Assembly: GCA_041650035.1 (NCBI GenBank)
Contig: JBAZLY010000001.1
Location: 1-64,000 of the forward strand
Direction: 5' to 3'
DNA length: 64,000 nt
Source: JAQUQI01 sp041650035
Lineage (GTDB): Bacteria > Omnitrophota > Gorgyraeia > JABMRG01
The stretch's first letter is position 1. Every line of letters begins with the position of its first letter. Shown in pieces: positions 51,636-62,277 of the stretch. Below the pieces are notes generated by a model. That model was given only the letters and a program-made list of their open reading frames with translations, searched no databases and had not been told where the DNA came from. A program made the position numbers and the translations under genes.

Positions 51636-52728
51636 TTGTAAGTCCTATTATTTGCCCGGCGAGTTCCCTGCCTGCCTGGGGTCTTGAAAAGATCCTCATA
51701 TTACGCCTCATTAGTCCCATTTCATTATTATCACATAGAATGGAAAAAACCGTGTCTTTAAGTTTGCCTGCCTGCAATTCCCTTTGCGGCAGCACAACCG
51801 CGGCGCCTTGTTTTGCCAGGTGTTGAGCGTTCGCGGCCTGGTGCCCTCCTGCCCCGGGATACGGGATAAAAACAGCAGGAACCCCGAAAAAAGCCAACTC
51901 GGATATAGTCGTCGCGCCGGCCCTGCATATGACAAGATCGGCCGCCTTGTAGCACAAGGCCATCTTATCACAGAACCCCCTGACCCAGTGGACTATCTTA
52001 TTCACCCTATAGACCTCTTCGACAGCTTCCCTGTCAGCATATCCTGTTATATGGGCTATTTGCACGGAGTCTCTTTCCAAGATATCAAGCATCCCAACCA
52101 TGTCTGAAACAGCCTTATTGATGGCAGAGGCCCCGGAGCTGCCTCCTATAACAAGTAACGTCTTTCTCTTATCTGAAAATTGCAAAGCGGAGAGCGCCTC
52201 ATGCCTTGTTATCATCTTTAATCCGTTTATCATCTCTTGCCTTATGGGGTTTCCGGTAAGAACATATCTACCCCCTTTTTGCGCCTGCGATCCTTCAAAA
52301 CTCAAACATATCCTGTCCGCGATTTTACACAATATACCGTTAGCGCGGCCTAAAACGACATTTTGTTCATGTATCAGAGTCTTTATGCCCATAGCGGACG
52401 CCGTCTGTATTATAGGGCCGGAGATATATGCACCAAAACCGACCGCTATATCCGGGTTGATCCTAACTATCAAGGCCTCTGCCTTAATGCGGCAGCGAAT
52501 CAACCTGGCCAAAAAACCAAACCATTTCATTGAAACCCCATAAGGCATTTTCGGCACGGCAAAGACGCAATAATCAAACCCGTACATGTTCATCATGGTC
52601 TCGGCATTATACGATTTATCAACGATAAAAAATAAATCAGAATAACCCTCTTCTTTAAGTTTCTGGGCCAATGCTATAGCTGGAAATATGTGGCCGCCCG
52701 TTCCTCCGCAAACAATCAATATCTTCAT
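51625..52728 (-). CDS. murG: MurG N-acetylglucosaminyltransferase
   Basis: 367 residues, GT-B fold. GGTGGHIFPAIALAQKL, GFGAYISGP, HEQNVVLGRANG, and the donor site CRAGATTISELAFFGVPAVF. Converts lipid I to lipid II at the inner membrane face. Confidence 0.96.
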   Translation of the reverse strand: MKILIVCGGTGGHIFPAIALAQKLKEEGYSDLFFIVDKSYNAETMMNMYGFDYCVFAVPKMPYGVSMKWFGFLARLIRCRIKAEALIVRINPDIAVGFGAYISGPIIQTASAMGIKTLIHEQNVVLGRANGILCKIADRICLSFEGSQAQKGGRYVLTGNPIRQEMINGLKMITRHEALSALQFSDKRKTLLVIGGSSGASAINKAVSDMVGMLDILERDSVQIAHITGYADREAVEEVYRVNKIVHWVRGFCDKMALCYKAADLVICRAGATTISELAFFGVPAVFIPYPGAGGHQAANAQHLAKQGAAVVLPQRELQAGKLKDTVFSILCDNNEMGLMRRNMRIFSRPQAGRELAGQIIGLTNAE

Positions 52729-52789
52729 AAACCCTCACGTCGTATTATATACCCAGATCATGCTACTGATTCTATCGCTTGATAAATCC

Positions 52790-53875
52790 TTAACGCCTGT
52801 GTTTAGCTATATTCAGCAATAGCCCGATGCTGGCTAAACTATACACCAAAGACGTACCACCATAACTTATAAAAGGCAGGGGCATGCCCTTTGTCGGAAT
52901 AATAGCCGTAACAGCGGCTATATTTATTAGCACCTGCAGGGCTATCATCGTTACCAGGCCAAAAGCCAAAAACTGTCCGAACAGGTCCCTCGCGAAATAC
53001 GCTATCTTAACCCCCAACCATATAAGGACCGCGAACAATATTATCACCCCGATACTGCCAAACATGCCAAGCTCTTCCCCTATAATAGAAAAAATGAAAT
53101 CAGTGTGGGCCTCGGGCAAATAAAAGAATTTTTGTTTTGAATGCGCCAGGCCCACGCCAAAAATACCGCCGCTACCCATAGCGATCATGGATTGTATTAT
53201 CTGAAAACCCGCGCCTCTCGGATCAGACCATGGATCGATAAAAGCTATAATACGCTTGATCCTGTATGGCTTGGTGATGATAAGTCCGATTACAAATATT
53301 ATACCGGGCACCATGACCATAAACAACTGTTTTATATCAACGCCCGCCATGAACGCCATTATTATTATAAGCAGGGCGAGCGCTACAGCTGTTCCGAGAT
53401 CAGAACCGGCCAATATAAGCACCAGACATACGCCCAAGGCTGTCATAAGCGGTAAAAAACCGTAGAAAAAATCCTTAATCTCCGATTGTTTACGTGAAAG
53501 TATGTCGGCCGCGTAAAGGACAAGTGATAATTTCGCTATCTCGGACGGCTGAAAACTTATCGGTCCTATACCTATCCAGCGCCTGGCCCCGCCCGCGGAC
53601 CTGCCTATCCCGGGGATAAAAACCATAAGCAGAAGAAGGATGGAAAACAACAAAAAAGGCTTGGATATATTCTTGAGCCTGCCGTAGTCAAAACTCATAA
53701 AGAATACGGCTGCCATAACCCCAAAAAACAAAAATATAATATGCCTTTTTAGAAAATAAGCACTGTCATGATATTTTTCATAAGCAAAGACACAACTGGA
53801 TGAATAGATCATAACAACCCCTACCGCTATCAACATCAATACGATCAGAGAAAGTATTACCCGCGTTTTTCTCAT
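52790..53875 (-). CDS. ftsW: Peptidoglycan glycosyltransferase FtsW
   Basis: 361-residue SEDS protein with about ten membrane helices. GGARRWIGIGPISFQPSEIAK, the catalytic-region LPEAHTDFIFSIIGEELG and PFISYGGTSLVYSL are diagnostic. Polymerises glycan with its partner FtsI at the septum. The start overlaps the murD stop. Confidence 0.96.
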   Translation of the reverse strand: MRKTRVILSLIVLMLIAVGVVMIYSSSCVFAYEKYHDSAYFLKRHIIFLFFGVMAAVFFMSFDYGRLKNISKPFLLFSILLLLMVFIPGIGRSAGGARRWIGIGPISFQPSEIAKLSLVLYAADILSRKQSEIKDFFYGFLPLMTALGVCLVLILAGSDLGTAVALALLIIIMAFMAGVDIKQLFMVMVPGIIFVIGLIITKPYRIKRIIAFIDPWSDPRGAGFQIIQSMIAMGSGGIFGVGLAHSKQKFFYLPEAHTDFIFSIIGEELGMFGSIGVIILFAVLIWLGVKIAYFARDLFGQFLAFGLVTMIALQVLINIAAVTAIIPTKGMPLPFISYGGTSLVYSLASIGLLLNIAKHRR

Positions 53876-55248
53876 TACAAGACCTGACCTTTACCCGTAA
53901 CCGGAATAAACCTTAAAACAGACTCCTTAAAGGCCTCGCCCCGGGCCGCATAACTTTTATACATATCGAAACTCGCGCACATGGGTGACAACAAGACAAA
54001 ATCTCCGGGCACAGCCTTATCGCGGGCTATTCCTACAGCCTCTTCCATGCACGATGCCTCTTTTACCTGCGTGAAAGCGGATAGATCACGTTTTATCTTT
54101 CCGCGGGCCTCCCCAATCACTACCATCATCCGGACCTTCTGCCTGACCAGGCCGCCTATAGCTGTGAAATCGCTTCCCTTATCCCTGCCGCCGGCTATCA
54201 ATACCGCCTTACCCGAAAACGCTTTAAGGGCGGCAGCACAGGCATCGACACTTGTAGACTTTGAATCATCTATATATCTTACCCCATTGAATGCGGCAAT
54301 ACGCTCGCACCTATGGGCAAGGCCTTTAAAATTCTTTAATACGGCACGCATCCCGTCCAAGGTTGCGCCCGCGAGACGGGCACAACAGCATGAAGCCAGG
54401 ATATTGGAATAATTATGGGCACCTGACAACAATACCTCATCTACCGAACATAATCTCTGATTCTCTCCGAACATGTTGGCAACAAAAAAACCGTCTTTTA
54501 AATAAAAACCTGCGACAGTCTTCTTCATGCTGAAATAGTATATTTTCGACCTGGGCATCGGCTGAAGCGAAACCAGTTTATCATCATCACTATTTAACAC
54601 AAAGAAATCATTTTGCGTCTGGTGCTTATAGATATTTCTTTTGCAACGAAAGTAATCGTTGAAATCACGGTGAACATCAAGATGGTTTTGGGTGATATTA
54701 GATATTAAAGCGACCCTTGGCTTGAAATCATCCACATACTTAAGCTGAAAAGAACTTGCTTCAAGAACAATATGATGATCTGGACGCGCGGACAGTACAA
54801 TTGACGAAAAGGCCCTGCCTATATTTCCGCAAAGGATGGATTTCCGGCCCGACTCCTTCAACATCATATCGATAAGAGTAACGATAGTGCTTTTCCCGTT
54901 ACTGCCTGTAACAGCTATTATGTCATTCGTCAAAAACCATGATGCGGCCTCAATCTCGCTTACTACAGGTATGGATCTGCGCTGGGCAATTACTATCGGC
55001 CAGGCAACGTCAGACACCCCGGGACTTGTAACAATAATATCCGATCTCTCTATCAGATCCTGCCTGCATAAGCCTATGTATGCCTCGATCCCGGAGGCAA
55101 GAAGCTCTGAAACAGTTTCACGAAGCTCGCCGGAATTATTGGAATCCATGGCAAAGACACGGGCACCCATATGCTTCAGTAGCATAGACACCGCCCTGCC
55201 GCTTATGCCCAGGCCTATTACCGAAACATTCTTTTCCCTTACTTCCAT
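53875..55248 (-). CDS. murD: UDP-N-acetylmuramoylalanine-D-glutamate ligase
   Basis: 457 residues. VIGLGISGRAVSMLLKHMGA, ATP loop TGSNGKSTIVTLIDMML, NITQNHLDVH and YIDDSKSTSVDACAAALK. Adds D-Glu. One base from mraY and overlapping ftsW, so tightly coupled. Confidence 0.96.
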   Translation of the reverse strand: MEVREKNVSVIGLGISGRAVSMLLKHMGARVFAMDSNNSGELRETVSELLASGIEAYIGLCRQDLIERSDIIVTSPGVSDVAWPIVIAQRRSIPVVSEIEAASWFLTNDIIAVTGSNGKSTIVTLIDMMLKESGRKSILCGNIGRAFSSIVLSARPDHHIVLEASSFQLKYVDDFKPRVALISNITQNHLDVHRDFNDYFRCKRNIYKHQTQNDFFVLNSDDDKLVSLQPMPRSKIYYFSMKKTVAGFYLKDGFFVANMFGENQRLCSVDEVLLSGAHNYSNILASCCCARLAGATLDGMRAVLKNFKGLAHRCERIAAFNGVRYIDDSKSTSVDACAAALKAFSGKAVLIAGGRDKGSDFTAIGGLVRQKVRMMVVIGEARGKIKRDLSAFTQVKEASCMEEAVGIARDKAVPGDFVLLSPMCASFDMYKSYAARGEAFKESVLRFIPVTGKGQVL

Positions 55249-55249
55249 A

Positions 55250-56341
55250 TCAGTATAATTTTAATGACACCATTGTAAAAAGTGATAATATCGCGGCAAT
55301 AATCCAAAAACGGACCACTATCTTGGATTCATGCCATCCGCGCATCTGCAGATGATGATGAAAAGGCGCGCACAAAAAAATCCTCCTGCGCCTGATCTTG
55401 AATGAGGCCACCTGCAACATTACGGATAACGCCTCAAAAACAAAAATACCTCCGGCAATAATAAGCAGCGTCTCTTTTTTCACACAGCACGAAACAACAC
55501 CGATGCCTCCTCCAAGGGCCAAGGAGCCTGTATCACCCATAAAAACACTCGCGGGATATGAATTAAACCATAAAAACCCTAAACCCGCTCCCGTTAACGC
55601 GGCACAGTAAACGCAAAGCTCTCCCGCCCCCGGTATATATTGCATAAAAAGATAATTAGATATCTGCACGTGACCGGCGGCATACCCTATCACGGAATAT
55701 GCCAAGGCCACCATGATCATACACCCTATAGCCAGTCCATCCAAACCGTCGGTCAGGTTTACGGCATTAGAGGCCCCTGTTATCACAACCATCACGAACA
55801 GGATATAAAAAATTCCAGCATTAAAAACAAGGTTTTTTAAAAAAGGCACATATATACTTGAATCAATATTAGTATCAAGAAAAAGAAAGGCGCCGACTAT
55901 AAAACCAAGCGCTATCTGCCCTAAAAATTTCATCCTCTTATTAAGACCTGGGCCTTTTTTTGACTTCAATTTAACATAATCATCGCAGAAACCCAGCACC
56001 CCCAGCCAGATAGTAGAGAATATCGTAAGCAGGATATACCTGTTATCCAGCCTCGCCCATAACAATGTCGAGATTATGACAGAAGATATTATGATAAGAC
56101 CTCCCATCGTAGGCGTGCCCTGCTTGCCTTTATGGGCTGAATAAATACCGGGGACCTCTTCTTCCGTCCGCACCCGTTCACCAATATTAAATTTCTTTAA
56201 AATACTTATTATGCGGGGTCCTATTACAATACTTATTAAAAATGCCGTTACAATCGCCCCGACAGTCCTGAATGTAATATAACGAAACACGTTAAAACCA
56301 AAAAAAACACCTTTTAGCGGATACAGCAAATGATAAAACAA
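55250..56341 (-). CDS. mraY: Phospho-N-acetylmuramoyl-pentapeptide-transferase
   Basis: 363 residues with about ten membrane helices. GTPTMGGLIIISSV, GFCDDYVKLKSKKGPGL, NAVNLTDGLDGLAIGC and the HHHLQ motif in APFHHHLQMRGWHE, all needed for Mg-dependent lipid I formation, are intact. Confidence 0.97.
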   Translation of the reverse strand: MFYHLLYPLKGVFFGFNVFRYITFRTVGAIVTAFLISIVIGPRIISILKKFNIGERVRTEEEVPGIYSAHKGKQGTPTMGGLIIISSVIISTLLWARLDNRYILLTIFSTIWLGVLGFCDDYVKLKSKKGPGLNKRMKFLGQIALGFIVGAFLFLDTNIDSSIYVPFLKNLVFNAGIFYILFVMVVITGASNAVNLTDGLDGLAIGCMIMVALAYSVIGYAAGHVQISNYLFMQYIPGAGELCVYCAALTGAGLGFLWFNSYPASVFMGDTGSLALGGGIGVVSCCVKKETLLIIAGGIFVFEALSVMLQVASFKIRRRRIFLCAPFHHHLQMRGWHESKIVVRFWIIAAILSLFTMVSLKLY

Positions 56342-56406
56342 CCTATTCCTCCTTATTTGAAAAACTCAAGGCTTTTTGTCGCTGGGAAAAACTGCCGCGG
56401 CCCGGT

Positions 56407-57759
56407 TCAGCCGGTAAGCCCATCGACTATCTCCTCCATCCTCATTGACCTTGACCCCTTTATTAGGACAGAATCCCCTTTGGCTATCCTGCCTTTCAAA
56501 AAAACCGTTATCTCACCTTTGTCTTTAAAAATCTTTATATCAGACCTTTTCATCCCGCCGTCAAAAGCCCCTTTAGCCATGTTACTAATATGGCGGCCAA
56601 ATAAAATAAGCGTATCGGCTGTTTTGGATTTCGCGATAAATTTTCCGCACGCATAATGAAGCTTATCTGCCTTGCTGCCAAGCTCCAGCATATCAGCACA
56701 GACGATATAATTCCTTCCCTGCCTGCCGTGGCTATTTAAGGCCGATACAGCGCACATAAGAGAGGTCGGATTAGCATTATATGTGTCGTTTATCAGCCTG
56801 AAACCGCGGCAGACAATAACCTGCATCCTTCCGGGAGAGGCCCTAAAAGACAACATTGCCTCTCTTATGAGGTCACGGCCCATAAAAAGCGATGATACCG
56901 CGATAGCAGCCATACCATTATACACATTGTGAACGCCGATGAGCGGCAAAAAAAAATCCTCACCACTCAAGCAAAAACCTGTGCCATTCGACCTTAGCCT
57001 GATATTCTCCGCCCTGAATCCGGCCTCTTTGCTTTTGATGGCAAAACCGATCTCCTTGATACCCTTATATTTTACCATCCTAAGCATTTTATCATCAAGA
57101 TTTTTCACCCATACCCCGGACTTGGGCAGGGCCTCAACCATAGCTATCTTTTCCTCTAATACACCCGATAACGTCTTTAATCCCTTAAGATGCGACATAC
57201 CAATATTAGTAGTAATTACTATATCTGGTTTTATAATACCCCCACTTAGCGATATCTCCCCCGGAGAATTAGTCCCCGCTTCCACAACAGCAATATCATG
57301 GTCCTTCAGATTCAAGAGTGTTTTTGAAACGCCTATGAGGTTATTGTAATTTGCCTCGGTTTTCAACACTTTATATCTCATCCCGAGAATATGGCTAAGC
57401 AGATCCTTTGTGGTTGTTTTTCCGTTAGAACCGACAACACATATAAGCGGTATATCAACGGCCTGCCTGTGTTTTTTTGCTATCAGGGCCAACGCGTCTT
57501 CAGCCTTTTCAACAAGCAGCACTGGTATATCTTCCGGCATGTACCGCGCTGGAAAGGAATCTGTTATTACCGCTGCAGCGCCTTTTTTAACGGCATCAGA
57601 TATAAAATCTCTGCCCTGGAAATTCTTACCGTTAAGCGCTACAAAAATCTCGCCGGGATTAATAGTACGGGAATCCGTTGAAAAAGAGCTGACAATGTAA
57701 TCCCTGCCAGACCCCAAAAGCCTGGCATTTATTGTTTTAATTATACCGCTTAGCTTCAT
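56407..57759 (-). CDS. murF: MurF D-alanyl-D-alanine ligase
   Basis: 450 residues. Substrate domain with FSTDSRTINPGEIFVALNG, ATP loop VGSNGKTTTKDLLSHIL, and the C-terminal INDTYNANPTSL. Attaches D-Ala-D-Ala to the tripeptide. Overlaps murE by 4 nt. Confidence 0.96.
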   Translation of the reverse strand: MKLSGIIKTINARLLGSGRDYIVSSFSTDSRTINPGEIFVALNGKNFQGRDFISDAVKKGAAAVITDSFPARYMPEDIPVLLVEKAEDALALIAKKHRQAVDIPLICVVGSNGKTTTKDLLSHILGMRYKVLKTEANYNNLIGVSKTLLNLKDHDIAVVEAGTNSPGEISLSGGIIKPDIVITTNIGMSHLKGLKTLSGVLEEKIAMVEALPKSGVWVKNLDDKMLRMVKYKGIKEIGFAIKSKEAGFRAENIRLRSNGTGFCLSGEDFFLPLIGVHNVYNGMAAIAVSSLFMGRDLIREAMLSFRASPGRMQVIVCRGFRLINDTYNANPTSLMCAVSALNSHGRQGRNYIVCADMLELGSKADKLHYACGKFIAKSKTADTLILFGRHISNMAKGAFDGGMKRSDIKIFKDKGEITVFLKGRIAKGDSVLIKGSRSMRMEEIVDGLTG

Positions 57760-59234
57760 ACGGCATTCTCCGACAATCCAAGGCTCTTCATGGCCTCAAA
57801 AGCTACTTTCTTATCGTCAAAGGCTATGGTAACATCCTTCATGACCTGATAACTCTCATGGCCCTTGCCTGCTATAAGAACGATATCGCCTCTTCGCGCT
57901 CTGGTTAAGGCATGCCGGATAGCCTTTTCGCGGTCAACTATTATCTTATAATCCTCAAAACCTTCAGGCAGGCCTTTTTTTATATCATCTATTATGGCAC
58001 CGGGTTCCTCACCACGCGGGTTATCGCTTGTTATCACCACAAAGTCCGATAGTCCCGCAGCCACCCTGGCCATCCTTGGCCGCTTCTGTTTGTCTCTATC
58101 GCCTCCACACCCAAATACGGTTATAATCCTTTTTTGCTTAATTTCAGCAAGCGCTGTCAGCACATTAAAAAGCGCATTATCCGTATGGGCATAATCAATG
58201 AATACAGATATACCGCCTTCACGGTAATTTATCCTCTCCATCCTGCCCGGGGCAGGCTTAAAATCCTTCATCGCGGCCTTGATGCAACTTAACGATAGGC
58301 CGACAGAGACGGCAAAGGCTATGGCAGAGAGCATATTATATATATTGTGCTCTCCGATAATAGGGCCATCTATATAAAACGTCTCACCCCTAGCACAAAC
58401 CTTAAAACTTGTCCCTTCTGCCGTCCTGGATATCTCGCAAGCCTTTATATCGGCAGGGCCCTTTATACCGTATGTCAGCATTCTACCCTTTGTTTCACCA
58501 GCTAATAAACTACCGTAGGAGTCATCTATATTTATAATACTGCAACCGCCTTCCTTAAGCATACTAAACAGTTTACGTTTTGCCTGAAAGTACGCATCCA
58601 TATTCCCGTGATAATCAAGGTGCTCGCCTGTAAGATTAGTAAAAATCACCCTGTTAAATTTAATCTCCTCAACACGACCCTGGTCTAAGGCATGGCTTGA
58701 AACCTCCATCGCGCAATTTTTTATACCCGAGGCCTCCATGTCGCTTAACAGCATCTGTAGTGTTACGGAAGAAGGCGTCGTATTCACGGCAGGTATCGAT
58801 CTTGGCCCTATCTCGTAACTTACGGTGCCTATCATACCACAGCTCATTCCAGCCTGCCGCAATAAAGCTGAAACCATATACAGGGTAGTGGTCTTTCCGT
58901 TAGTGCCGGTAATACCTGTCACATTCATCCTGTCAGAGGGGTGATTATAAAAGTTGGCAGCTATCTTGGCGCAGGAGATCCTTATATCCCTGACTATTAC
59001 CTTGGTTATGCTTTTGTACGTTATAAAATCCTCTTCCGCCACTATACAAACCGCCCCGCGTTGTATCGCCTCATCAATATAATCATAACCATTCAGATCC
59101 GCGCCTTCTACGGCAAAGAACATGCCTCTGCCTTTAACCTGTTTGGAATTATACGATATAGAACCTATGTCAATATCTCTGGTGCCTTTTATGAGGCAGG
59201 GGCTAAGACCTCTAAGAAGCAGATTAAGCCTCAT
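57756..59234 (-). CDS. murE: MurE, meso-diaminopimelate-adding ligase
   Basis: 492 residues. ITGTNGKTTTLYMVSALL, VFTNLTGEHLDYHGNMDAYF and DYAHTDNAL mark the Mur ligase; the specificity loop SDNPRGEEPGAII carries the DNPR motif associated with meso-diaminopimelate rather than lysine. This supports a Gram-negative-type wall. Overlaps ftsI by 11 nt. Confidence 0.96.
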   Translation of the reverse strand: MRLNLLLRGLSPCLIKGTRDIDIGSISYNSKQVKGRGMFFAVEGADLNGYDYIDEAIQRGAVCIVAEEDFITYKSITKVIVRDIRISCAKIAANFYNHPSDRMNVTGITGTNGKTTTLYMVSALLRQAGMSCGMIGTVSYEIGPRSIPAVNTTPSSVTLQMLLSDMEASGIKNCAMEVSSHALDQGRVEEIKFNRVIFTNLTGEHLDYHGNMDAYFQAKRKLFSMLKEGGCSIINIDDSYGSLLAGETKGRMLTYGIKGPADIKACEISRTAEGTSFKVCARGETFYIDGPIIGEHNIYNMLSAIAFAVSVGLSLSCIKAAMKDFKPAPGRMERINYREGGISVFIDYAHTDNALFNVLTALAEIKQKRIITVFGCGGDRDKQKRPRMARVAAGLSDFVVITSDNPRGEEPGAIIDDIKKGLPEGFEDYKIIVDREKAIRHALTRARRGDIVLIAGKGHESYQVMKDVTIAFDDKKVAFEAMKSLGLSENAV

Positions 59235-60954
59235 TTTCAGCCTCCTGATCGGCCCTAAGATACCTCAATACGGCATTGCATATATCCCTGAATACGGGGG
59301 CCGCAACCGTGCCGCCATAATATCCGTTACGCGGGGTATCTATCATAACGCATACTGTTATAACAGGGTTATCAACAGGGGCAAATCCGACAAATGAGGC
59401 CACATAATCACTGTGGGAGTATTTCCCGGAAGGCTCTATCTTTTGGGCGGTACCGGTTTTTCCTGCGGCGGCATAACGTGTAAGCCCGGCCTTCTTCCCG
59501 GTCCCTGTCTCAATAACAGACTTCATAACGGTCCTTAACCTCAAGGCTGTGTCTTCACTGATAACACGCCTAACCTGTTCAGGATGATACTGTTTGATAA
59601 ATTCACCGTATTCATCCATAATACCACTTGTTATCCGGGGCTTAAATAGCACGCCGCCATTGGCTATCACAGATACGGCCGCGGCAAGTTGAATCATCGT
59701 AACGCCTATCTCATGACCTATAGGAATAGCTGCTATGGAACCCTTTGTCCATGAATTTACGGGCCTTAGCATACCACCGATCTCGCCATATAATCCCACT
59801 CCCGTGGGTAAGCCAAAACCAAAATCCCGTATATATTTATATAGATCCTTATCGCCAAGTTTAATAGCTGCCTTTACTGTTCCGATATTGGATGATCTCT
59901 CTATCACCTCTTTGAAGTTCAGATCCCCGTGGCCATGGTGATCGTGCAATGTCCTGCCTGCTATGGCCCAGGAACCATTTTCGCAAAAAAACCGATCATT
60001 TAACGAAACCTTTCCGGAATCAATACAGGCGGCCGCGGTCACGACCTTAAACACGGAACCTGGTTCATAATAATCCGTGATCGCGCGGTTTCTCTTTTGC
60101 GTGCTTGAGGCTGTATTGAACAGGTTAAGGTCATATGAGGGTTGTATTGCCAGGGCAAGCACATCACCATTATGCGGGTCCATAACAAGGGCGACTCCCG
60201 CGGCTGCCCGGTGTTTGGCCATTATCCTGGCCAATGATTTTTCAGCTATATGCTGAATAACCTCGTCTATTGTTGAAATAACACTGAATCCATTGACAGG
60301 GGGCACATATGTATTCCCAAAGGCCTGGACCTCTCTGCCTTTAGCATCCCTGATACTTATCCTATATCCTTTTTTACCGGCCAAATATTTATCGTAATAA
60401 GCCTCAATGCCCTCCAATCCGTTATTATCAACCCCGGAAAAGCCTATAGTCTGGCATGCAAGCCCGGAATTCGGATAAAAACGCTTCGTTTCATCAATGA
60501 TCTGTATGCCCTTGATGTTAAGGCTTCTTACCTTGGCGGACTGTTCTTCCGGAATCTTGCGCGCGAGCCAGACAAACATCTTATCTCGGCTTAGCCTCTC
60601 ATATAAAAAAGATTCGCTTTGCTTTAAGACACGGGAAAGAAGCCTGGCCGCGTTACGCTTATCTCTTACGTCCCGCGCTATGGCATAAACCGAATCAACC
60701 TTAAGGCTCAAGGCGAGTTTACGCATTTTTCTGTCTAATACGTCTCCCCGTTTTGGTTCAAGTTCAACACGAACCATATGTTGCATACGGGCCAGATGGA
60801 GCGCCTTTTTATGAAAACACGTATGTATATATATTAATCTCGCGCAAATAAGTATAATAGATATTGTAAAAATTAGTAGTACAATACCTATTCGTGATTT
60901 GTATCGTCTTGTATTATGCAAGTTAGAGACTCTTTTTTTCCGCTGGAGGGTCAA
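59224..60954 (-). CDS. ftsI: Septal transpeptidase FtsI (class B PBP)
   Basis: 576 residues. One N-terminal membrane helix (IGIVLLIFTISIILICARLI), pedestal domain, and transpeptidase with Ser300 in EPGSVFKV (SxxK), SSN and KTGTAQK. No PASTA domains. Crosslinks septal peptidoglycan with FtsW. Preceded by ftsL. Confidence 0.96.
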   Translation of the reverse strand: MTLQRKKRVSNLHNTRRYKSRIGIVLLIFTISIILICARLIYIHTCFHKKALHLARMQHMVRVELEPKRGDVLDRKMRKLALSLKVDSVYAIARDVRDKRNAARLLSRVLKQSESFLYERLSRDKMFVWLARKIPEEQSAKVRSLNIKGIQIIDETKRFYPNSGLACQTIGFSGVDNNGLEGIEAYYDKYLAGKKGYRISIRDAKGREVQAFGNTYVPPVNGFSVISTIDEVIQHIAEKSLARIMAKHRAAAGVALVMDPHNGDVLALAIQPSYDLNLFNTASSTQKRNRAITDYYEPGSVFKVVTAAACIDSGKVSLNDRFFCENGSWAIAGRTLHDHHGHGDLNFKEVIERSSNIGTVKAAIKLGDKDLYKYIRDFGFGLPTGVGLYGEIGGMLRPVNSWTKGSIAAIPIGHEIGVTMIQLAAAVSVIANGGVLFKPRITSGIMDEYGEFIKQYHPEQVRRVISEDTALRLRTVMKSVIETGTGKKAGLTRYAAAGKTGTAQKIEPSGKYSHSDYVASFVGFAPVDNPVITVCVMIDTPRNGYYGGTVAAPVFRDICNAVLRYLRADQEAENEA

Positions 60955-61009
60955 TATCCCGCGCCGAATGATCAGATGAAATTTAATGCAATACTGTAAA
61001 ACGCGGGAT

Positions 61010-61393
61010 TTAATCGTTTACTTCTTTTGCTATAGCCTCATTGCTAAGAGAAAACATGCTTAAAAACAAATTGGATACAGGCACCGGCAACCTTACAGGC
61101 CTAACCACGGCCTCTGCCTCAACAGGCACCCTTACTTTTACAGTAACCGAATCGAGAGGCATTGCGGCATGATCATTGATATGCTCTTTAAATTTATTGT
61201 CAAGCCTCGCGGATGATTCAAGCACGGATACGTTATATTGCAAGTCATTATTTCTGTCAACCAATAGCTCGAGGGCCTTTTTTGAGTTATTTATAGCATA
61301 ACCGCATTCGATAAGGCTGGTATATTGATAGACATAGATAAGCGATAAAAATGCCACAATAGTTATTATAGAGGCGGCTTTTGCCACTTTCAT
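61010..61393 (-). CDS. ftsL: FtsL-like division protein
   Basis: 127 residues: an N-terminal membrane helix (ASIITIVAFLSLIYVYQYTS), then a helical segment with heptad pattern (KKALELLVDRNNDLQYNVSV) and a proline/valine-rich tail (about 85-105) unusual for FtsL. Identity rests on topology and position between rsmH and ftsI; sequence conservation in this family is low. Overlaps rsmH by 4 nt. Confidence 0.75.
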   Translation of the reverse strand: MKVAKAASIITIVAFLSLIYVYQYTSLIECGYAINNSKKALELLVDRNNDLQYNVSVLESSARLDNKFKEHINDHAAMPLDSVTVKVRVPVEAEAVVRPVRLPVPVSNLFLSMFSLSNEAIAKEVND

Positions 61394-62268
61394 ATCCTTT
61401 CAGCTGAACGCATCTTCGCACTCCTGGATCTCGGATTTGCGTTTATTTCTATCTCGCGCGGGCATACGGGTTTTTTTGTAACCACCTTCAACAAACCGTC
61501 TTTCGCAAACGCCCTAAAGGCGTGCTTGACTATTCTATCTTCAAGAGAGTGAAATGATATTACCACAATTCTTCCGTTATCTCTTAAAAACCGCGGGGCC
61601 TTTAATAAAGCTTTTTTTATAGATTCCAACTCATCGTTGATAAATATCCTAAAGGCCTGAAATGTTCTTGTAGCAGGATTTATCCTCGTGCCAACCCCTT
61701 GCCCGGGAACGTTCATTACAACCGCCGCCAATCTGCGCGAATCATGTATCGGGGATATCCTCCTGGCCTCCACTATAGCCCTTGAGATCTTCCGCCAATG
61801 CCTCTCTTCCCCAAAATTCCTAATTACCGCTCCTATCTGATCCTCAGTCATCGTTTCAAGCAATTTCCATAGAGGCCGGCCTCTTGTTTTATCCATGCGC
61901 ATATCCAGCGGGCCGCTGTTTGAGAAACTAAAACCCCTTTGTCCGTCATCTAATTGAAACGACGATATGCCGAGATCGAAGAACATTGCATCGACCTGTT
62001 TGACCCCCAAAGAGGCCAATACCTTATCAAAATAGGCAAAATTTTCATGGAATATCCGGAAATCACCTCCAACCGCTTTCAGCTTCTCAACCGATTTGTT
62101 AACAACCGAACTATCGGCATCCAAACCAATAAGCAATCCATCAGGCGAAATCCTTCTCAATATCTCAACGGCATGCCCCGCGCAACCCAATGTGCAGTCA
62201 AGCACTATGCTGCCGTTTCCACAATTCAAATGTTCCAGGGCCTCGCTTAATAATACACTTTTATGCAC
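61390..62268 (-). CDS. rsmH: 16S rRNA (cytosine1402-N4)-methyltransferase
   Basis: 292 residues. Opens MHKSVLLSEALEHLNC, SAM motif DCTLGCAGHAVEIL, then FFDLGISSFQLDDGQRGFSF, PLDMRMD and VISFHSLEDRIVKHAFR. Methylates C1402 in the ribosomal P site. Conserved second or third gene of dcw clusters. Confidence 0.96.
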   Translation of the reverse strand: MHKSVLLSEALEHLNCGNGSIVLDCTLGCAGHAVEILRRISPDGLLIGLDADSSVVNKSVEKLKAVGGDFRIFHENFAYFDKVLASLGVKQVDAMFFDLGISSFQLDDGQRGFSFSNSGPLDMRMDKTRGRPLWKLLETMTEDQIGAVIRNFGEERHWRKISRAIVEARRISPIHDSRRLAAVVMNVPGQGVGTRINPATRTFQAFRIFINDELESIKKALLKAPRFLRDNGRIVVISFHSLEDRIVKHAFRAFAKDGLLKVVTKKPVCPREIEINANPRSRSAKMRSAERI

Positions 62269-62277
62269 AGTATCCTT